DNA from: Streptomyces gilvus
Lineage (GTDB): Bacteria; Actinomycetota; Actinomycetes; Streptomycetales; Streptomycetaceae
Direction: 5' to 3'
Assembly (NCBI RefSeq): GCF_022513565.1
Contig: NZ_JAKWBE010000003.1
Coordinates: 1 to 64,000, forward strand
Length of the DNA: 64,000 bases
The position numbers and the translations under genes were made by a program. The notes beneath the pieces were generated by a model. The model made no database searches and was not told where the DNA came from. It worked only from the letters and a program-made list of their open reading frames with translations. Below are positions 49,855 to 60,496 of the stretch, piece after piece (the stretch's first letter is position 1; each line of letters opens with the position of its first letter).

Positions 49855-50028
49855 CGTCCGTGCCCCCTCTGCCGATTGACCGGTGGTTCGAAAACGGCCG
49901 TGTTGGCGTCGCCGTCTGTGACTGTGACGGCGGAGGGGGTCGGAACGTGCGTGACGAACCGTTGCGGATGGATCTCGAAGCGGCCACGATCATGGCCCGC
50001 CGAGACCGGTGGGTGACCCTCCGTTGAC

Positions 50029-50889
50029 CTAGGAGACCACGTCCTTGCGGGCGAAACCGCGGAAGGCCAGGGCGAACAGGACGAGCGCGTACGTTATGGA
50101 AATCGCCGTGCCCTGGATCATGCCGGACCACTCCGGGTGCGGCTGGACGGCGTCCGCCCAGGCGAACTGCCAGTGCGCGGGCAGGAACTCCCGCCAGTGG
50201 CCGAGGGCCGTGACGGCGTCCAGGACGTTGCCGACGATGGTCAGGCCGACCGCGCCGCCGACCGCGCCGAGCGGCGCGTCGGTCCTGGTGGACAGCCAGA
50301 ACGCCAGCCCCGCGGTGACCAGTTGGGACACGAAGATGTACGCCACCACCACCAGCAGGCGCTGCGTGGCCGTGCCGGTGTCCAGCGCGCCGCCGGTGGG
50401 TATCTGCAGCGGGCCCCAGCCGTAGGCGGCCGTGCCGACGGCCAGGGCGACCACCGGCAGCAGGATCATCGCGGCGAGGCTGAGGCCGAGTCCGACGACG
50501 AGCTTGGACCACAACAGGCGGGCACGCGGCACGGGCGCGGCCAGCAGATAGCGCAGGGAGGACCAGCCGGCCTCCGAGGCGACCGTGTCCCCGCAGAACA
50601 GGGCGACCGGGATGACCAGCAGGAAGCCGGCCGACACGAACAGGTTGACGGCGGCGAAGTTGGCGCCGGACGCCGTCGCCGTGTCCATCAGCGTCACCTG
50701 GCCGTTGTCCCGGCTCGGGCTGCCGATCGCGAAGGCGATCACCAGCACGAACGGCAGCGCGGCGAGGATCGCGCCCACGACGAGCGTGCGGCGGCGCTTC
50801 AACTGCCGTACCAGTTCTACCCGCAGGGGCAGGGTGCGGCCCGCCCGGTAACCGGAGGCGGTCTCGGTGCGCTCGACGAGCGTGCTCAT
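50029..50889 (-). CDS. ABC transporter permease (ABC-2 type)
   Basis: 286-residue membrane protein with six hydrophobic helices and a large external segment after the first (SPSRDNGQVTLMDTATASGA). The loop between helices 2 and 3 contains CGDTVASEAGWSSLRYLLAAP, typical of ABC-2/CcmB-like permeases. Its ATG overlaps the stop of the upstream hydrolase-ATPase gene in ATGA, so the two are made together and form one transporter. The substrate is unknown. Confidence 0.93.
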   Translation of the reverse strand: MSTLVERTETASGYRAGRTLPLRVELVRQLKRRRTLVVGAILAALPFVLVIAFAIGSPSRDNGQVTLMDTATASGANFAAVNLFVSAGFLLVIPVALFCGDTVASEAGWSSLRYLLAAPVPRARLLWSKLVVGLGLSLAAMILLPVVALAVGTAAYGWGPLQIPTGGALDTGTATQRLLVVVAYIFVSQLVTAGLAFWLSTRTDAPLGAVGGAVGLTIVGNVLDAVTALGHWREFLPAHWQFAWADAVQPHPEWSGMIQGTAISITYALVLFALAFRGFARKDVVS

Positions 50890-53537
50890 GCGGAACCTCC
50901 GATCAGGGTGAGGAAGGCGTCCTCCAGGCGGCGGTGCGGGCCCACCGACTGGACGGGCACTTCGAGCCGTACGAGTTCCACGACCAGGCGCTGCGCGCTG
51001 CCGTCGGGGTCGAGCCGGACCAGGAGGCCGCCGTCGGCGGGCACCGCGGAGGCGACGCCGGGCAGGGTGGCGACCTTCTCGACGACCGGCTCCTCCACGG
51101 GCGCGGCGGTGCCGACGAGCAGGGTGTCGCCCGAGCCGACGATCTCCCCGACCGGGCCCGCCTGGACGAGCCGGCCGCGGTCCATGACGACCAGGTGCGT
51201 GCAGGACTGCTCGACCTCCGCGAGGAGGTGGCTGGAGACGATGACCGTACGGCCGGCGGCGGCGTAGCGGATCATCACCTCGCGCATCTCGCGGATCTGC
51301 GGCGGGTCCAGGCCGTTGGTCGGTTCGTCGAGGATGAGCAGGTCCGGCAGGCCCAGCATGGCCTGGGCGATGGCCAGGCGCTGGCGCATGCCCTGGGAGT
51401 AGGTGCGCACGGCCCGGGCGAGCGCGTCGCCGAGCCCGGCGATCTCCAGCGCCTCCTCCAGATGGGCGTCCTCGGGCGGGCGGCCCGTGGCCTGCCAGTA
51501 CAGCTCCAGGTTCTCCCGGCCGGACAGGTGCGGCAGGAAGCCCGCGCCCTCCACGAAGGCGCCGACCCGGGAGAGGACCGGGGCGCCGGGGCGGATGGCG
51601 TGGCCGAAGACGCGGATCTCGCCGGCGTCCGGCTTGATCAGGCCCATCAGCATGCGCAGGGTGGTCGTCTTGCCCGCGCCGTTCGGTCCCAACAGGCCGA
51701 GGACCTGGCCCTTCTCGACGCGGAAGGTCACCTCCCGCACCGCGTACCGGTCGGCGGAGCGGGCGTACCGCTTGCTGAGGCCGGTGATCTGCAGCGGGAT
51801 GTCGGCGAGCTCGGGGTCGGGCGGCGGTGCCGCGGTCGTGCGGCGGCGGCTCGTCAGGAGCAGGGCCAGGGCGATGACGGCGCCGGCCAGCGGCAGCCAC
51901 CACACCCAGGACGGCAGCGGGGCGGCGGCGGTCGTCACCCCGGGGGCCGTCGGCACGGTCAGGTCGCCCTTCAGCGAGACGGTGTACGTCGCCGGGGCGG
52001 TCGGGGAGGCGTAGCCGAGGTCGGTGGAGGCGAGGACCAGGCGGAGCCGGTGGCCCTGGTCGACCTCGTGGTCGATGGCCGGGAGGGTGATCGTGACGTC
52101 CTTGCCGGCCTTGGCGCCCTCGACGCGGACCGGCGTCACCAGCTGCGAGGGCAGCACGGGGGTGCCGCCGCCGGGCCCGACGTCGTAGACCTTCGCGAAG
52201 AGCACGGCGTCGTCGCTCGTCGACTTCACGTGCACGGTGACGGTCGGCGATCCGGTGATGCGCAGGCCGGTCCTGAGCGGCGCCGACTCGAACCGGGCGT
52301 ACTGGCCGGGGAAGTCCAGCGAGACGCCGACGCCGAGCGAGGACAGCTGGGCGAGGCCGCCCGCGCCGCCGAGACCGGGCAGGGCCGAGACCCCGGGCGG
52401 GGTGGCGCCGGGCGGGTTGTCGAAGCGCTGCTGGCTGCCGCGCAGGGCGACCGTGCGCCGCCCGCTCTCCAGACCCGGGTAGGTGGTGTCGGTGGCGCCG
52501 CGCAACCGGGCCGCGCCGGTGGTGGAGTCGACGCCTCCGGTGCGGGTGACGCGGAAGGCCGGGCCGGTGTCGGTGGCCTTGTCGTCCTTGAGGTACCGGT
52601 CGAACCAGGCACGCACGCGTGACTGCGTCCGGCCGGTCTCCATGTCGCCGCCGTCGTGCCCGCCGGCGATCCAGTCGACGTCCACCGGGGCGCCGTTGGC
52701 GCGGATCGCCTTCGCGGCGGCGTCCGCCTGGCCGAGCGGGAAGAGGGAGTCGGTCTGGCCCTGCATCAGCAGGGTGGGCACCTTGACGCGGCTGCCGACG
52801 GCGGAGGGGGAACGGGCCTGGAGCAGCTCACGGGCCTGGGCGTCGGGCCTGCCCGACTCGGCGACCCGCTCGTACATCCGGCACAGCTGCGGTTCGAACT
52901 TCTCGCAGCCGCCGCCGGAGTTGACGAAGATGCCGGCCCACAGCTTCTTGAAGACGCCGTTCGGGAACAGGGCGTCCGCGAGGTTCCAGTAGGTGATCGC
53001 CGGGGCGATGGCGTCCACGCGCCGGTCGTAACCGGCGGCGAGCAGGGAGATCGCGCCGCCGTACGAGGCGCCGGCGACGCCCACGCGCGGGTCGCCGGGC
53101 TTGTCGAGCTGGACCTGGGGCTGCTTGGCCAGCCAGTCGATGAGCCTGGAGACGTCCGCGACCTCGCCCTTGGGGTCGTTGAGGCCGATTCTGCCCGTGG
53201 ACCTGCCGAAGCCCCGGGCCGACCAGGTCAGTACCGCGTAGCCGTCTCTGGCGAGGTCCTCCGCCTGCTGCCGCACGTCCTGCTTGCTGCCGCCGAAGCC
53301 GTGGGCCAGCAGCACGGCGGGCCTGCGGCCGGCGGGGCCGGACGTGAAGTACGAGGTGTCGATGCGGACACCGTCGATGGCCATGATGCGGTCGGTCTCG
53401 TGCACCGGGGGCTTGCTGTCCGAGGCGACGGCCGTCCATGTTCCCGCGCCCGCGAGTACGACGACGGCGGCCCCGGCGGCCAGCAGCCGTCGGGGCCCCC
53501 GCAGCAGCCCTCGCGGGTGGGGCAGTCGAAGATCCAT
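50886..53537 (-). CDS. Fusion of exported alpha/beta hydrolase (CocE-like) and ABC ATPase
   Basis: 883-residue two-part protein. Residues 14-36 form a membrane anchor. The next 500 residues are an alpha/beta hydrolase with the nucleophile Ser near 157 (GASYGG), an Asp candidate in QGQTDSLFPLGQ, a His in AGGHDGG, and a beta-rich C-terminal domain like X-Pro peptidase/CocE esterases. A second membrane helix (about 540-565, WWLPLAGAVIALALLLTS) returns the chain to the cytoplasm. There a complete ABC ATPase follows: Walker A GPNGAGKTT (near 618), signature YSQGMRQRLAIA and Walker B LLILDEPTNGLDP. The permease gene overlaps its stop. The hydrolase substrate and transported molecule are unknown. 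Confidence 0.93.
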   Translation of the reverse strand: MDLRLPHPRGLLRGPRRLLAAGAAVVVLAGAGTWTAVASDSKPPVHETDRIMAIDGVRIDTSYFTSGPAGRRPAVLLAHGFGGSKQDVRQQAEDLARDGYAVLTWSARGFGRSTGRIGLNDPKGEVADVSRLIDWLAKQPQVQLDKPGDPRVGVAGASYGGAISLLAAGYDRRVDAIAPAITYWNLADALFPNGVFKKLWAGIFVNSGGGCEKFEPQLCRMYERVAESGRPDAQARELLQARSPSAVGSRVKVPTLLMQGQTDSLFPLGQADAAAKAIRANGAPVDVDWIAGGHDGGDMETGRTQSRVRAWFDRYLKDDKATDTGPAFRVTRTGGVDSTTGAARLRGATDTTYPGLESGRRTVALRGSQQRFDNPPGATPPGVSALPGLGGAGGLAQLSSLGVGVSLDFPGQYARFESAPLRTGLRITGSPTVTVHVKSTSDDAVLFAKVYDVGPGGGTPVLPSQLVTPVRVEGAKAGKDVTITLPAIDHEVDQGHRLRLVLASTDLGYASPTAPATYTVSLKGDLTVPTAPGVTTAAAPLPSWVWWLPLAGAVIALALLLTSRRRTTAAPPPDPELADIPLQITGLSKRYARSADRYAVREVTFRVEKGQVLGLLGPNGAGKTTTLRMLMGLIKPDAGEIRVFGHAIRPGAPVLSRVGAFVEGAGFLPHLSGRENLELYWQATGRPPEDAHLEEALEIAGLGDALARAVRTYSQGMRQRLAIAQAMLGLPDLLILDEPTNGLDPPQIREMREVMIRYAAAGRTVIVSSHLLAEVEQSCTHLVVMDRGRLVQAGPVGEIVGSGDTLLVGTAAPVEEPVVEKVATLPGVASAVPADGGLLVRLDPDGSAQRLVVELVRLEVPVQSVGPHRRLEDAFLTLIGGSA

Positions 53538-53650
53538 GCGTCAACGGTACGGGGTGTCGCTGACAGTGGGGGCAGACCCTGGGGGGAGCTGTGGATGACG
53601 ACGTACCGCAGTTGGTGTACGGCTGCGAGCTCGGTGGGTATCCGTGATCT

Positions 53651-53741
53651 GCCGGGTGCGGGTGCGTGGGGTTGATCGCGCGCACGCGGCGGTAGCCGCA
53701 TATCGATACAGCCCCGCGCCCCTGGGCGCCCCTGCGGGGCG
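53651..53741 (+). repeat. Dispersed Streptomyces intergenic repeat, copy 1
   Basis: It contains the block CACGCGGCGG-TA-GCCGCAT, then ATCGATACAGCCCCGCGCCC and a GGGGCG hairpin. Most of it recurs at 62528-62612. It lies between the APC permease stop and the start region of the hydrolase-ABC gene and may also act as a terminator. Confidence 0.7.
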
Positions 53742-53742
53742 A

Positions 53743-55143
53743 TCAGGCTTGCTGGTCCTCCGGGAGTGACACCAGCCACCTCGTGGCCTTGCGGGGGCGG
53801 AGGTACAGGGCCCAGTACAGGGTTGCGGCCGCTGTGATGCCGCCCGTCCAGAGGAGGTAGGTCGTTTCCTGCTGGGTGAGGATGTAGGCGAGGACCGCGA
53901 TGAGGAGGACCGGCATCGCGGGCCACAGGGGCATGCGCCAGGCCGGGGTGTGCTTGTGGGCGCCGCGGCGGGAGAGGAGCGCGGCGACCGCGACCAGGAG
54001 GTACATGCCGGTCACCGAGACGCCCGTGACGCCGTACAGGGTGTCCAGGTTGACGAAGCAGAGCAGCGCGCCGGGGACGCCGACGGCGAGCGTGGCGACC
54101 CAGGGGGAGCCGAAGCGGCCGAGCTTGGCGAAGACGTCGTTGACCGGCTGGGGCCAGGCCTTGTCGCGGGCCGAGGCGAACAGGACGCGGGAGTTCTGGA
54201 TGACCATGACGATGCCCGCGTTGATGATCGCGAGGGCCACGCAGAGGCTGACGAAGGTGCCGACCGCGGAGTTGGACCAGGCGGTGACCATGGAGCTGAT
54301 GTCGCCGCCGGTCAGCTCGGAGATGTCGGAGGCGCCCAGGGTGATCGCCACCACCGGGACCAGGATGATCACCGTCGAGATGGCGAGGGTGGCCAGGACG
54401 GTGCGGGCGACGTTGCGGCGCGGGTGCTCCAGTTCCTCGGAGAGGTAGACGGCCGTCGAGAAGCCCTGGGTGACGAAGAGGGCGATCGCCAGTCCCGACA
54501 CCACCAGCATGGCGGTCACCGTGTCCGTGTGGCCGTGCGCGCCCGTCACCTGCATCGAGGTGAGGCTGCCGAGGCCGCGGTGGCTGTGGGTGAAGCCCAG
54601 CAGCGCGACGACGCCGGCCGCGATGACCTCCAGGACCAGGAAGATGCCGGTGATCCAGGCGTTGGCGCGCAGGTCGAGCAGGCCCGCGAGGGTGGCCAGG
54701 AGCATCACGCCGGCGCCGGTCATGGCGGGGTCGAGGTGGACGACCGGGGCGAGGTAGTCGGCCGTGCCCATCGCGATCACCGGCGGCACGATCATGACGA
54801 CCAGCAGCGAGAGGACGAAGACCAGCCAGCCCGCGAGCCGGCCCGCCAGCGTCGAGACCATGGCGTACTCGCCGCCCGCGCTGGGGATGAGGGTGCCCAG
54901 CTCGGAGTAGCAGAACGCCACGGCGATACAGAGGAGGGAGCCGATGGCGATCGTCAGGGCGGTGGCGGTGCCGAGCGAGCCGAACATGTCCGGGACGACC
55001 ACGAACAGCGTGGAGGCCGGGGTGACGCAGGAGAGGGTCAGGAGGGTTCCGCCGACGACCCCGATGGAGCGCTTGAGCGCCCTGGGGCCGGTGTCCGTCG
55101 CCTCGGGGACGGCGGTGTCGACAGGGCGGAGCGTGTCGGTCAT
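53743..55143 (-). CDS. APC-family amino acid permease
   Basis: 466-residue transporter with about 12 helices. The N-terminal family signature is present (SIGVVGGTLLTLSCVTPAST, then GSLLCIAVAFCYSELGTLIP and SAGGEYAMVSTLAGRLAGWL). It imports amino acids or related amines by proton symport. The ATG at 55143 is typical for the family; an ATG at 55200 with GGGG before it is the alternative. It lies downstream of the inositol operon on the same strand but behind a strong terminator, so it is probably a separate unit. Confidence 0.93.
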   Translation of the reverse strand: MTDTLRPVDTAVPEATDTGPRALKRSIGVVGGTLLTLSCVTPASTLFVVVPDMFGSLGTATALTIAIGSLLCIAVAFCYSELGTLIPSAGGEYAMVSTLAGRLAGWLVFVLSLLVVMIVPPVIAMGTADYLAPVVHLDPAMTGAGVMLLATLAGLLDLRANAWITGIFLVLEVIAAGVVALLGFTHSHRGLGSLTSMQVTGAHGHTDTVTAMLVVSGLAIALFVTQGFSTAVYLSEELEHPRRNVARTVLATLAISTVIILVPVVAITLGASDISELTGGDISSMVTAWSNSAVGTFVSLCVALAIINAGIVMVIQNSRVLFASARDKAWPQPVNDVFAKLGRFGSPWVATLAVGVPGALLCFVNLDTLYGVTGVSVTGMYLLVAVAALLSRRGAHKHTPAWRMPLWPAMPVLLIAVLAYILTQQETTYLLWTGGITAAATLYWALYLRPRKATRWLVSLPEDQQA

Positions 55144-55239
55144 ACGGCGGATTCCGATCGACTCGTGCGGATGCCTCCGGCGGCTGCGGTGATGCTGCAT
55201 GGAACCCCGACGAAAACCGAGGCGTCAATAGGCGTTTAC

Positions 55240-55254
55240 CTACGGAATCCGTAG
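55240..55254. promoter_or_regulatory. Perfect palindrome CTACGGA-A-TCCGTAG
   Basis: A 15-bp perfect palindrome lies 40-110 bases before the permease start, depending on the start chosen. It is a likely operator. Confidence 0.5.
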
Positions 55255-55341
55255 ATCGAGAGTCTTGTGACGCGCGTATACAGCACTTCATGCCGCTGGT
55301 TGCTCCGTGTTGGGGCATACGGGAACCGCAGGGCCGCGGCG

Positions 55342-55381
55342 AAAAAAGTGGGCCCGGGAGCAGTAGGTCTGCTCCCGGGCC
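55342..55381 (-). terminator. Rho-independent terminator of the inositol operon
   Basis: GGCCCGGGAGCAG (55351-55363) pairs with CTGCTCCCGGGCC (55369-55381). On the minus strand the stem is followed by CACTTTTTTC. It lies 20 bases after the iolA stop. Confidence 0.93.
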
Positions 55382-55400
55382 GGGGTGCCGGACGGTGTCG

Positions 55401-56903
<1,503 letters not shown>

Positions 56904-56917
56904 GCCCGGTTTCTCCT

Positions 56918-58795
56918 TCACAGATGGCGGCGTCGGGTGGAGACGTGCCGTTCGTAGAGCTCTCGTGCCTTGACCGCCGACGGCCTGGTCGCGGTCTCGG
57001 CCACAGGTACATCCCACCAGGCCTGCGCGGGAGGCGCCCCCGACACTGTGTCTGCCGTTTCGGTCTCGACGTAGACACATGTGGGCGTGTCGGCGGCGCG
57101 GGCCTCGGCGAGCGCCTCGCGCAGGTCCGAGACCGTCTTCGCGCGCAGGACGCGCATGCCCAGGCTGGCGGCGTTGGCGGCCAGGTCCACGGGCAGCGGC
57201 GCCCCCGTGTACGTGCCGTCGTCGGACGGGAAGCGGTAGGCGGTGCCGAACCGCTCGCCGCCGACCGACTCGGACAGGCCGCCGATCGAGGCGTACCCGT
57301 GGTTCTGGATCAGCAGGACCTTGATCGCGACGCCCTCCTGAACGGCGGTCACGATCTCCGTCGGCATCATCAGATAGGTGCCGTCGCCGACCAGGGCCCA
57401 CACGGGCCGGTCGGGGGCGGCCAGCTTCACGCCGATGGCGGCCGGGATCTCGTAGCCCATGCAGGAGTAGCCGTACTCCAGGTGGTACTGGTCCCGCGAG
57501 CGCGCCCGCCACAGCTTGTGCAGGTCGCCGGGGAGGGAGCCGGCCGCGTTGACGAGGATGTCGCTCTCGTCGACGATCGCGTCGAGCGCGCCCAGCACCT
57601 GCGGCTGCGTCGGCCGTACGTCCGGCTCGTCGGCCTCGAAGCAGGCGTCGACGCGCTGCTCCCAGCGCTCCTTGTCCTCGGTGTACTCGGCGACGTAGGA
57701 GGCGGCGACCCGGTGGTCGTGGATCTCCAGGGCCTGGGTCAGCTCCTCCAGGCCGCTGCGGGCGTCCGCGACCAGCGGCAGTCCGGCGAGCTTGTGGCCG
57801 TCGAAGGGCGCGATGTTGAGGTTGAGGAAGCGGACGCCCTCGCCGCCGAAGAGGGTGCCGGAGGCGGTGGTGAAGTCGGTGTAGCGGGTGCCGACGCCGA
57901 TCACCAGGTCGGCGGTGCGGGCGAGTTCGTTGGCGGTGGCCGTGCCCGTGTGGCCGATCCCGCCCACGTCCTGGGGACGGTCGTACCGCAGGGAGCCCTT
58001 GCCGGCCTGGGTGGAGGCGACCGGTATGCCGGTGCTCTCCGCGAACTCCGCGAGCGCTTCCTCGGCCCGGCTGTGGTGGACACCGCCGCCGGCCACGACG
58101 AGGGGCCGGCGCGCGGACCTGATCGCCCGGACCGCTTCGGCGAGTTCGGTCGGATCGGCACCGGGACGTCGTACGGCCCAGGTCCGCTCGGCGAAGAACT
58201 CCTCGGGCCAGTCGTGGGCCTCGGCCTGGACGTCCTGCGGGAGGGCGAGGGTGACGGCGCCGGTCTCGACGGGGTCGCTGAGCACCCGCATGGCGTTGAG
58301 GGCCGACGGGATCAGGGCTTCCGGCCGGGTGATCCGGTCGAAGTACCTCGACACCGGGCGCAGGCTGTCGTTGACCGACACATCGCCCGCGTACGGCACT
58401 TCGAGCTGCTGGAGGACCGGGTCGGCGGGGCGGGTGGCGAAGACGTCGCCCGGCAGCAGCAGGACCGGGAGGTGGTTGATCGTCGCGAGGGCGGCGCCGG
58501 TGACGAGGTTGGTGGCGCCGGGGCCGATGGACGTCGTCACCGCGTGGGTGGACAGCCGGCCCGATTGACGCGCGTAGCCCACGGCCGCGTGCACCATGGC
58601 CTGTTCGTTGCGGCCCTGGTGGTACGGCATCTCGTCGCGGTGTTCGAGGAGCGCCTGGCCGATGCCCGCCACGTTGCCGTGGCCGAAGATGCCCCAGGTG
58701 GCGCCGATCAACCGCCGTCGCTCGCCGTCGCGTTCGGTGTACTGGGCGGACAGGAAGCGGACCAGCGCCTGTGCCACGGTCAGCCGGATCGTCAT
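56918..58795 (-). CDS. iolD: 3D-(3,5/4)-trihydroxycyclohexane-1,2-dione hydrolase
   Basis: 625-residue thiamine-diphosphate enzyme that opens the ring of the inositol derivative THcHDO to 5-deoxy-glucuronate. Visible are [13 protein letters not shown] (ThDP Glu region), [20 protein letters not shown], the central domain with [11 protein letters not shown], and the C-terminal ThDP/Mg site [20 protein letters not shown]. Its ATG overlaps the iolB stop by four bases (ATGA). Confidence 0.96.
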   Translation of the reverse strand: MTIRLTVAQALVRFLSAQYTERDGERRRLIGATWGIFGHGNVAGIGQALLEHRDEMPYHQGRNEQAMVHAAVGYARQSGRLSTHAVTTSIGPGATNLVTGAALATINHLPVLLLPGDVFATRPADPVLQQLEVPYAGDVSVNDSLRPVSRYFDRITRPEALIPSALNAMRVLSDPVETGAVTLALPQDVQAEAHDWPEEFFAERTWAVRRPGADPTELAEAVRAIRSARRPLVVAGGGVHHSRAEEALAEFAESTGIPVASTQAGKGSLRYDRPQDVGGIGHTGTATANELARTADLVIGVGTRYTDFTTASGTLFGGEGVRFLNLNIAPFDGHKLAGLPLVADARSGLEELTQALEIHDHRVAASYVAEYTEDKERWEQRVDACFEADEPDVRPTQPQVLGALDAIVDESDILVNAAGSLPGDLHKLWRARSRDQYHLEYGYSCMGYEIPAAIGVKLAAPDRPVWALVGDGTYLMMPTEIVTAVQEGVAIKVLLIQNHGYASIGGLSESVGGERFGTAYRFPSDDGTYTGAPLPVDLAANAASLGMRVLRAKTVSDLREALAEARAADTPTCVYVETETADTVSGAPPAQAWWDVPVAETATRPSAVKARELYERHVSTRRRHL

Positions 58796-59607
58796 CGGTA
58801 CCCCTCCGTGTGGTCCGGGTGGAAGCAGATCCGCCACTCCCGTGTCTCACCCGGTCCCGCCATGACGTTGAGGTAGTACATGTCGTGGCCGGGCTGGGCG
58901 ATGGACGGGCCGTGCCATCCGTCGGGGACGAGGACGGCGTCGCCGGAGCGGAGCTCGGCGAGGACGTCGGATCCGCCCTCACGGGAGGGAGATACGCGCT
59001 GATAGCCGAAACCGTTCGGGCCGGCGATCTCGAAGTAGTAGATCTCCTCCAACTCCGCTTCCACGCCGGGCCGGTGCTCGTCGTGCTTGTGCGGTGGGTA
59101 CGAGGACCAGTTGCCGCCGGGAGTGATCACCTCGACGGCGATGAGCTTGTCGCAGTCGAAGGCGTCGGCTGAGGCGAAGTTGCGGACGTGCCGCAACTGC
59201 GTGCCGCTGCCGCGCTCTTCGACGGGGACCTCCGGCGCGGGGCCGTAGCGGGCGGGGAGTCGTCGCTCGCACTTCGCTCCTGCCAGGGCGAAGCGGCCTC
59301 CCGCGCCGGAGGCGATCTGGACCCGGGCGTCACGGGGAACGTAGGCGAAGTCGCTGGCCGACTCGAAAACGCTTGCCCTGCCCAGGAGTTGGAACTGCTC
59401 ATCCGCCGTTTGCACCGTACATCCGCCTTCCAGCGGAAGCACGATCCACTCGCTGTCACCGGTGGTGAACGTGTGTGTACCGCCCGGCGCCAGCTCCACG
59501 ATCCGCAGGCTGCAGTACTCCCAGCCGGCACGCTTGGGATCGACGTCGAACGCGTAGTCGGCGTCGCCGGTGGCGCCCCGCGGAATGTACAGCCCGTCGC
59601 TGCTCAT
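58792..59607 (-). CDS. iolB: 5-deoxy-glucuronate isomerase
   Basis: 271-residue cupin-type enzyme that isomerises 5-deoxy-glucuronate to 5-dehydro-2-deoxygluconate. Metal-ligand segments include YPPHKHDEHRPGVEAELEEI and the C-terminal VLVPDGWHGPSIAQPGHDMY. The start at 59607 is 7 bases after the upstream aldolase-like stop. It overlaps iolD at its own stop. Confidence 0.96.
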   Translation of the reverse strand: MSSDGLYIPRGATGDADYAFDVDPKRAGWEYCSLRIVELAPGGTHTFTTGDSEWIVLPLEGGCTVQTADEQFQLLGRASVFESASDFAYVPRDARVQIASGAGGRFALAGAKCERRLPARYGPAPEVPVEERGSGTQLRHVRNFASADAFDCDKLIAVEVITPGGNWSSYPPHKHDEHRPGVEAELEEIYYFEIAGPNGFGYQRVSPSREGGSDVLAELRSGDAVLVPDGWHGPSIAQPGHDMYYLNVMAGPGETREWRICFHPDHTEGYR

Positions 59608-59614
59608 ACGGCCC

Positions 59615-60496
59615 TCACAGCAGTCCTACGGCGGTGTCCACGGCGGCGGCCACATCGCCGTCCGCGGGGTACAGCAGCGAACGGCCGACCACCAGCCCCC
59701 GTACGGTGGGCAGTTGGAGGGCGCCGCGCCACTTCTCGTACGCCCCGTCCTGGTCGTCGCCGACCTCGCCGCCCAGCAGCACGGCGGGCAGCGTGGACGT
59801 CTGCATGACCTCGGCCATGTCGTCGGGGTTCTCGGTGACCGGCAGCTTCAGCCAGGTGTAGGCGGAGGTCCCGCCGAGGCCGGAGGCGATGGCGATGGAC
59901 CTGGTGACGGCCTCGGCGGACAGGTCGTTGCGCAGCCGGCCCTCGTCGGTGCGGCGGCTGATGAACGGCTCGACGAACACGGGGAGCCGGCGGGCCGCCA
60001 TGGCGTCGATGGCGCGGGCGGTGGACTCCAGTGTGGTCAGGGAGCCGGGGTCGTCGTAGTCGATGCGCAGGAGCAGCTTGCCCGCGTCGAAGTTCAGCCG
60101 CTCGATGTCCTCGGGGCGATGGCCGGTGAAGCGGTCGTCGAGCTCGAAGCCGGCGCCCTGCAGGCCGCCGCGGTTCATCGAGCCCATGACGACCTTGCCC
60201 TCCAGCGCGCCGAGCAGCAGCAGGTCGTCCAGGATGTCGGCGGTCGCGAGGACTCCGTCCACGCCGGGCCGGGAGAGCGCCAGGCACAGACGTTCGAGGA
60301 GGTCGGCGCGGTTGGCCATGGCGAACCTGCGCTCCCCCACCCCGAGCGCGCCCCGGGCCGGGTGGTCGGCGGCCACGATCATCAGACGGCCGCTCTCCCC
60401 CACCAGCCCCCTCCGGGTACGGCGGGCGGCGGCCTCGGCGATCGCCTCGGGGCGGTGGGTGCGCAGACGGACCAGCTCCGTCACGTCGACGGTCAC
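59615..60496 (-). CDS. Cgl0159-like (beta/alpha)8 aldolase of inositol catabolism
   Basis: 293-residue TIM-barrel protein of the Cgl0159/deoxyribose-phosphate-aldolase-like group found in actinobacterial iol operons. Recognisable stretches are LMIVAADHPARGALGVGERR, GVLATADILDDLLLLGALEG, SMNRGGLQGAGFELDDRFTG and LLLRIDYDDPGSLTT. It probably cleaves the phosphorylated 2-deoxy-5-keto-gluconate, taking the place of IolJ, which is not seen here. The GTG at 60496 overlaps the iolC stop (GTGA). Confidence 0.88.
   Translation of the reverse strand: MTVDVTELVRLRTHRPEAIAEAAARRTRRGLVGESGRLMIVAADHPARGALGVGERRFAMANRADLLERLCLALSRPGVDGVLATADILDDLLLLGALEGKVVMGSMNRGGLQGAGFELDDRFTGHRPEDIERLNFDAGKLLLRIDYDDPGSLTTLESTARAIDAMAARRLPVFVEPFISRRTDEGRLRNDLSAEAVTRSIAIASGLGGTSAYTWLKLPVTENPDDMAEVMQTSTLPAVLLGGEVGDDQDGAYEKWRGALQLPTVRGLVVGRSLLYPADGDVAAAVDTAVGLL

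Noticed and set aside
49948..50027. Rightward 26-codon frame between the vWA and permease genes
   Set aside because: GTG without a ribosome binding site, no family resemblance, and located within a short spacer between leftward genes.
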